The notes under the pieces are model-generated. The model searched no databases and had not been told where the DNA came from. It saw only the letters and a program-made list of their open reading frames with translations. Made by a program: the position numbers and the translations under genes. 64,000 nucleotides of DNA, taken from contig CM069435.1 of the NCBI GenBank assembly GCA_035610365.1, positions 85,779,389-85,843,388 on the forward strand. Reading direction: 5' to 3'. The DNA comes from Aquatica leii. Lineage: Eukaryota; Arthropoda; Insecta; Coleoptera; Lampyridae. Positions 59,370 to 64,000 of the stretch are shown here, in pieces (positions within the stretch are counted from its first letter, which is position 1; the number at the start of each line of letters is the position of its first letter).

Positions 59370-61500
59370 CTGAAAACATGTTTCAATAAGCTATTTAAGA
59401 TACATCAATTGCAATTTGTAATTACATTTATCATATCAATAGGATCGTGTAAGTTACTATTTTTAAAATCTAATACAAGAAAATATTAAAATAATAGAAG
59501 CTATTCTGATTTCTACAATTTGTATGCTATTTTCTTGTACAAGAAAATTGTATCGTCTAAAATAGGCTTTATAAACTATGTATATTAAAAGAATAACAAA
59601 AGCTTGAAATTTAAAAAATGAGAATCTAAACTTGAATTTGTATTCTTAATCCTGGTGCACTGCGCGCTATATATTTAATACGTACTGTTAAAATGTCACC
59701 CTCTATGTTTGCTACCGGACACAGACCCTTCGATATATTAAACAAAAACAAACGAAATTGAAAAAAAATATTTTGAAATACTACTCTGAAGTGTTCAAAT
59801 AACAAATAAATAATCGATGCAAAAGTTGTACAGTATCAGGCGACATGAAACTGTTTTTAAGGTATTAGATGTCTTTAAAACCCCGATGTGAATTTATTAT
59901 ATTTGGTACCAGTAGTATCAGCTTAGATGAAAAATATCATCGTTATCTCTTATATATAAAATTTCGTATTTCTGTGTCTGACTGTATGTTTGTCTTGCTA
60001 CTCCTTCTTAACCACTCAAACAATTTTAATGAGCGATACTTCGTTTTTTGTCAGAAGATTAGGGCGTTTCGCAAAGGCAAGGTTATATGTTGGCCTGACG
60101 TTACATTGCTAATTCAGCGCTGTTATTCGTATAGTCTTCGCTTACTGGATTTATTTCATTAAATCATAGAAATTTCACAAATGGGCTCCACAACAAGTTT
60201 TAAATAATATTCCAAGTTAAAATTGTAAACAGAATTTATAGTGTAGACTAGACTTTAACAACTATTTTTACTTTTATTTTTTATTTACACAATTTTTTTT
60301 CTGCTACAGCTGTAGAAATTTGGTTTTTGCGTTATTTAACGTTTACCAAACACGTAAGTACTTCACTACCCGCACATTCCTAATGTAGACGTGCGAAAAG
60401 TAAAATTTCCACTAGCGTCAAAGTACTTACCCGCTTGTTTATAGTAATTTACGTAATAAGCGCGAAAAGTAAAGCATAATATAACAAACGTCAATGCCAC
60501 CGAAGCCGCAAGGCCGACCATTCATGTCATTGAGTTATGATATAAAACTTTCGACGAGAGTAACGTACATAATTTATTCTGTAAAATTACATTTAAAAAA
60601 AATTAAAAAATAAAAAACCAATTTAAAATCACCAGAAATAGTTAGTACTACATTTATTACTAAATCTGTCAAATATGATATAGACTACATCGTTTTTTTT
60701 TCAATTTTGACTAAATTTCAAGATTTTTTAAACAAATTTTCCACCTATGTGGATGTGTACTTTTCATTTTGCCGCTCTAGAGCTTGTTTTTCGCCCATTA
60801 CGCAACTACGCTAACAAATGAATATTGACGTTTGTGATCTTGGCAACACAAAAAAATTATTTATAATAACAAAAGGTAGGTAATTCGTTCATAAATAAAC
60901 ATTGCTCATAGTGACCTGCGGAAATTTTACTTTCCGACGGCCGCCGTTAGCAACGTGCAGAAAGTCGTCATTAGCAACGTGCGAAAAGTAACATAACATA
61001 GTTACCTATAAATCAGAAAACGTTAAATTTCTGGCGTTAGATGGTAACTAAAAAAGCCAACTTTCTAAAGCTGCAGCGACAAATAATTACTCGACCACAA
61101 TAAGCACTGGTACAGACACTTTGCAATGTAACAATGGAATCCGATTCCTAGAACGAAAGTACCAAATCCTACAATATATTGATTTTGTGAGATCTCGTCA
61201 GCAAAAATTTAAAATAACGCTACCTACATATTTGAATAAACCCTGCGAGACAAAAAGCGTAAAAACATATGCAGATCCAAAATGAAAAAAATACTGGAGA
61301 ATTCAAACGTCCACCTACACATATGAGGAAAACGATCGGTAACAGGTAGTTACTAAACGAGATAAAAGAACACCACCAAAAAAAATTGGTAGAGCACTGC
61401 AAAAGATGAGAACGAAAAAATATATGGAGAAGAGGGAGTAACACAAATAACGCCATATCGAGCGTTTGAGACGATACCAAACATCTTGACGAGATCATTT
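59370..61500 (-). other. trio: start of the trio intron upstream of the spectrin-repeat exon
   Basis: The exon at 59369 begins with the last base of a split codon, so coding sequence continues upstream (to the right). Between 59370 and the window end I found no exon in frame. The stretch 59370-60360 is plain AT-rich DNA, 60370-61010 is a dispersed repeat, and from about 61500 LINE sequence fills the rest. Confidence 0.75.
60370..61010 (+). repeat. dispersed repeat family A, copy 2
   Basis: Contains the same ordered blocks as 25880-26490. Its left end has ACGTGCGAAAAGTAAAATTT (about 60390) and its right end has the reverse-oriented GGAAATTTTACTTTCCG (about 60919) plus ACGTGCGAAAAGTAAC (about 60977). 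The ends are therefore related as inverted and direct short repeats, as in non-autonomous DNA transposons. Confidence 0.6.
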
Positions 61501-61860
61501 AAAAAAGAACACCTTCTCGGCGTTCCAAAGAATGTAACATCACGTTTATTCCGACATCGGGAAAAGAGAACACGACGAGTTTCCGCCCGATCAGCTCAAT
61601 TCCAGTGACACTTGACAAAATTCGCGTCTCGTAGAACTCGGCGTAGCAGCACAGAGAGGATTTTACCTGAACAATAAGTGTATGACAACGCTTAATTTTC
61701 CAGGAATAAGCAGAAATAAAACAAAGACTCCGATAGACAACTTCGAAAAAAGATCACTTCCGAAACAAGCACGTGAGGTTGACCAACAAAGGCAGGAGCA
61801 GATACGCGAAATGAGCAGTCCACAATACCAGTTTTCAGGATAAGACTCCCGGGCGTCTAA
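61500..61860 (+). mobile_element. LINE fragment at the left edge of the right-end LINE
   Basis: A short reading CNITFIPTSGKENTTSFRPI (about 61537-61597) followed by SSIPVTLDKI fits the first RT motif of a jockey/R1-type LINE (VIFIPKPGK...FRPISLTS). That motif also occurs later in this cluster at 62922, so this is a separate fragment or a rearranged copy. The following 200 bp are not recognised. Confidence 0.45.
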
Positions 61861-64000
61861 TTGCATATGATGACGATCCTATGCTTCTGGTGACGGTGCC
61901 TACCTTGATTCTTGAATGCGATGCCAACGCACACCTTATCTTGCCGGGAAGCACAAACACAAATCCAAGAAGCGAAAAACTTTTAGAATTTATTCCAAAA
62001 GGAAATTCAGACATAATATATAACGGAGATGTGCCTACGTTTATAACCGTGTCGCGCAGTGAAGTTACTGTTCTTAAACTTGCTGGTCCAAAGGCGAGCA
62101 AACTGATAAAAATGTGGCATGTATCAGATAAACTTTTTTTATCTGATCATAGATACATTCGATTCAACATTGAATCAGACTAGAAACTCGTAGTGGAATA
62201 CAGAAATCCGAGGAAGACCGATTGGGATTTGTCCAACGAAGCTTTAGCGGGTCAAATCAGTGACTGTCTCACAGTTGCAAGACCAACGCACGAGCTATAA
62301 CTAATGACAGTATTGTTAATTCATTAAAATCCGCATTTGAAGCAAACTGCAAAAAAAGCGTCAAACGGACCGCCAACAGGATACCTTGGTGGAACAGAAA
62401 GCTTGACAAAGCAAGGGCACGCACCAGAAAGCTATTTAACACAGCCAAAAAAAGCGGAGACTGAGATGAATACAGAACCAGCCTCACAACATACAACAAT
62501 GCCATTAAAAAGTTAAAAGAGACTCGTGGAGAAGGTACTGTAGGAACGTAGGAAACGAACTTCAAGTTCTCGACTCCAAAAAGCTCTAAGCAAAGACAGC
62601 ACTGGAAACATCGGTTTTTTGCTGACCAAAGGTGAAAATTTACAGACTCTGTTGAAGGTACTCTGCAAGAACTACTGCAATAACACTTCCCAGGTTCATC
62701 GTTAGTTGAAGTTCCTAAGCATCAAAACCTAAATGTACCAAACAAACGAACACCCAAAAGGAACTGAGACTTAGCATGAAAAATAATTAATCCTGAAAAC
62801 CTAGAATGGGAAATCAATACGTTTAAACCCTTTTAGTCTCCAGGAGCCCATAGAATTTATCTCATCATGCCGCAAAAAGGATTTCCTGCTCTTCGAAACG
62901 CAGTATGCAAAATTCTCAGAGGTGGTATTTATTCCAAAGCCAGAAAGATCTACGTACGCCCAGAAAAAATCTTACGGACTGATCAGCTTAACTTCCTTCA
63001 TCTTAAAACTACTTGATAAAGTAGTCGACAGGTATATACGGGACGGTGCACTAATGACTTCGCCTCTGCATCGAAACCAATATGCTTACCAATCCGTGAA
63101 ATCTTGCGAACTAACAATTCACCAACTAGTAATCAGATCCAATACAATGATATTGCATTGGATGCTTTTCTAGATATTGAAGAAGCATTTGATAATAATA
63201 CCTTCACCTCAATTGCAAGGGCAATAGGAAAAGGAATCACACCTCTAATCCGAAACTGGGTCAACTCAATGTTCAGGAATCGGACAGTAACAGCTACTCT
63301 GTACGATAGCACTGTAGAAGGCAAAATGGCTGGCGGGTGCCCACAAGGCGGGTTGCTGTCACCCCTACTGTAGTGCCTCGTCATGGACGGCCTACTACAA
63401 GAACTAGAAGACGGCGGGGTATTTGCTTTAGGATACGCCAACGATCTCACCAATATCACAAACGGAAAGTTTGGGGCAACTGTATCGAACATAATGCAAA
63501 GTGCAATAAACACCATTGAAAAATGGTCAAAAAAGAAGGACTATCAGAAAACCCAACCAAGACGGCAATCGTTCCATTTACCAAACGACGGAAAACGGAT
63601 GACATAAAACTACCTACGATGTACTGAGTAACGCTCTCAATGACAAAAGTAGTCAAATAGCTGAGACTTGCGTTTGATACTAGACTGACCCTCATCTATA
63701 AAAAGACACAACGAAAACCATTAGGGTTCTTAATACAACCAAACGGATGGTCGGCCACACGTGGGGATTAAAACCCACAATGACAAAATTGTTATATACT
63801 GTGGTAACAATGCCCATCATCACATACGGTGCGCTTGTATGGTGTGAGAGAACCAACCTGAAAAGCACAGCTGCGAAGCTAGGGAAAGTACAGAGAATGG
63901 CATGTCTGCTGATAACAGAAGCGATGAAAACTACGCCCACAGCAGCCATAAAAGTACTACTTTCACTTCCACCATAACACCTTGTTGTAATGATGGAAAC
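61860..64000 (+). mobile_element. jockey/R1-type LINE, degenerate, cut by window edge
   Basis: The endonuclease end is readable as LILECDANAHLILPGSTNTN, RSEKLLEFIPKGNSDI and SDKLFLSDHRYIRFNIE (61900-62180). The linker before RT follows, then VFIPKPERSTYAQKKSYGLI (62925), FLDIEEAFDN (63163-63192), GGCPQGGLLSPLL then stop (63333-63372), and the active-site box reading GYANDLTNI (63431-63457), where YADD has become YAND. The end MPIITYGALVWCERTNLKST (63811-63870) matches the MI-YGA-VW segment. Frames switch repeatedly and stops are present. The 3' end lies beyond 64000. Confidence 0.8.

Noticed and set aside
59370-59386. ATG at 59386 as the start of the spectrin-repeat protein
   Set aside because: The codons before the ttttcag acceptor are intronic. 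The exon begins at 59369 in mid-codon, and Trio proteins are much longer upstream.
1-64000. CRISPR array, operon, prophage or bacterial defence system
   Set aside because: The window is eukaryotic: spliced gene, long introns, LINEs and Tc1/piggyBac elements. The only tandem array is the 18-bp minisatellite without spacers.

Overview
This is a 64 kb piece of an AT-rich insect nuclear genome. The one clear host gene lies on the minus strand and is the RhoGEF gene trio (Trio/Kalirin/UNC-73 family). It was read from splice sites that keep frame across every junction. Three 45-57 bp introns next to others of 7.6 and 27 kb, together with the LINE, Tc1/mariner and piggyBac families present, suggest an insect and perhaps a beetle. 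The species cannot be fixed from the sequence.

Layout of trio, read right to left. Exon 57732-59369 encodes spectrin repeats. Exons 57200-57674, 56894-57154 and 56602-56843 encode the first DH-PH (GEF1) unit. Exon 48882-48981 is a serine-rich linker. After a 27 kb intron, exon 21611-21875 encodes the SH3 domain. The N-terminal Sec14 and early spectrin-repeat exons must lie beyond the right edge. The second GEF unit and C-terminus must lie beyond the left edge or in small exons I could not recognise. Inside the 27 kb intron, 36068-36265 is an apparent alternative first coding exon. It has an ATG, an in-frame stop just upstream, and a phase-0 donor compatible with the SH3 exon. A GC-rich island with an initiator-like site lies about 455 bp upstream of the ATG. 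This would give a shorter Trio isoform lacking the spectrin repeats and GEF1.

Almost everything else recognisable is transposon debris in trio introns. There is a 1484 bp Tc1-like element (38384-39867) with perfect inverted repeats but a broken transposase. A 960 bp internally deleted piggyBac-like element (50852-51811) keeps only the C-terminal cysteine-rich domain. Mariner/Tc1 transposase remnants lie at 8.2-9.0, 10.3-10.8, 12.1-12.7 and 13.2-13.8 kb. LINE copies lie at 31.15-31.58, 42.6-45.5, 53.4-56.1 and 61.5-64.0 kb, with weaker traces elsewhere. There is also an inverted-repeat complex at 31.7-33.35 kb, an 18-bp minisatellite at 23.75-23.89 kb, and dispersed repeats shared between distant positions.

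I saw no rRNA, no CRISPR and no convincing tRNA. Nothing looks like an undescribed enzymatic system. The most interesting items are the alternative trio start with its candidate promoter, a Trp-to-Phe change in the SH3 domain, the Tc1 element with intact ends and a DD34D triad, and the piggyBac derivative with palindromic subterminal repeats.
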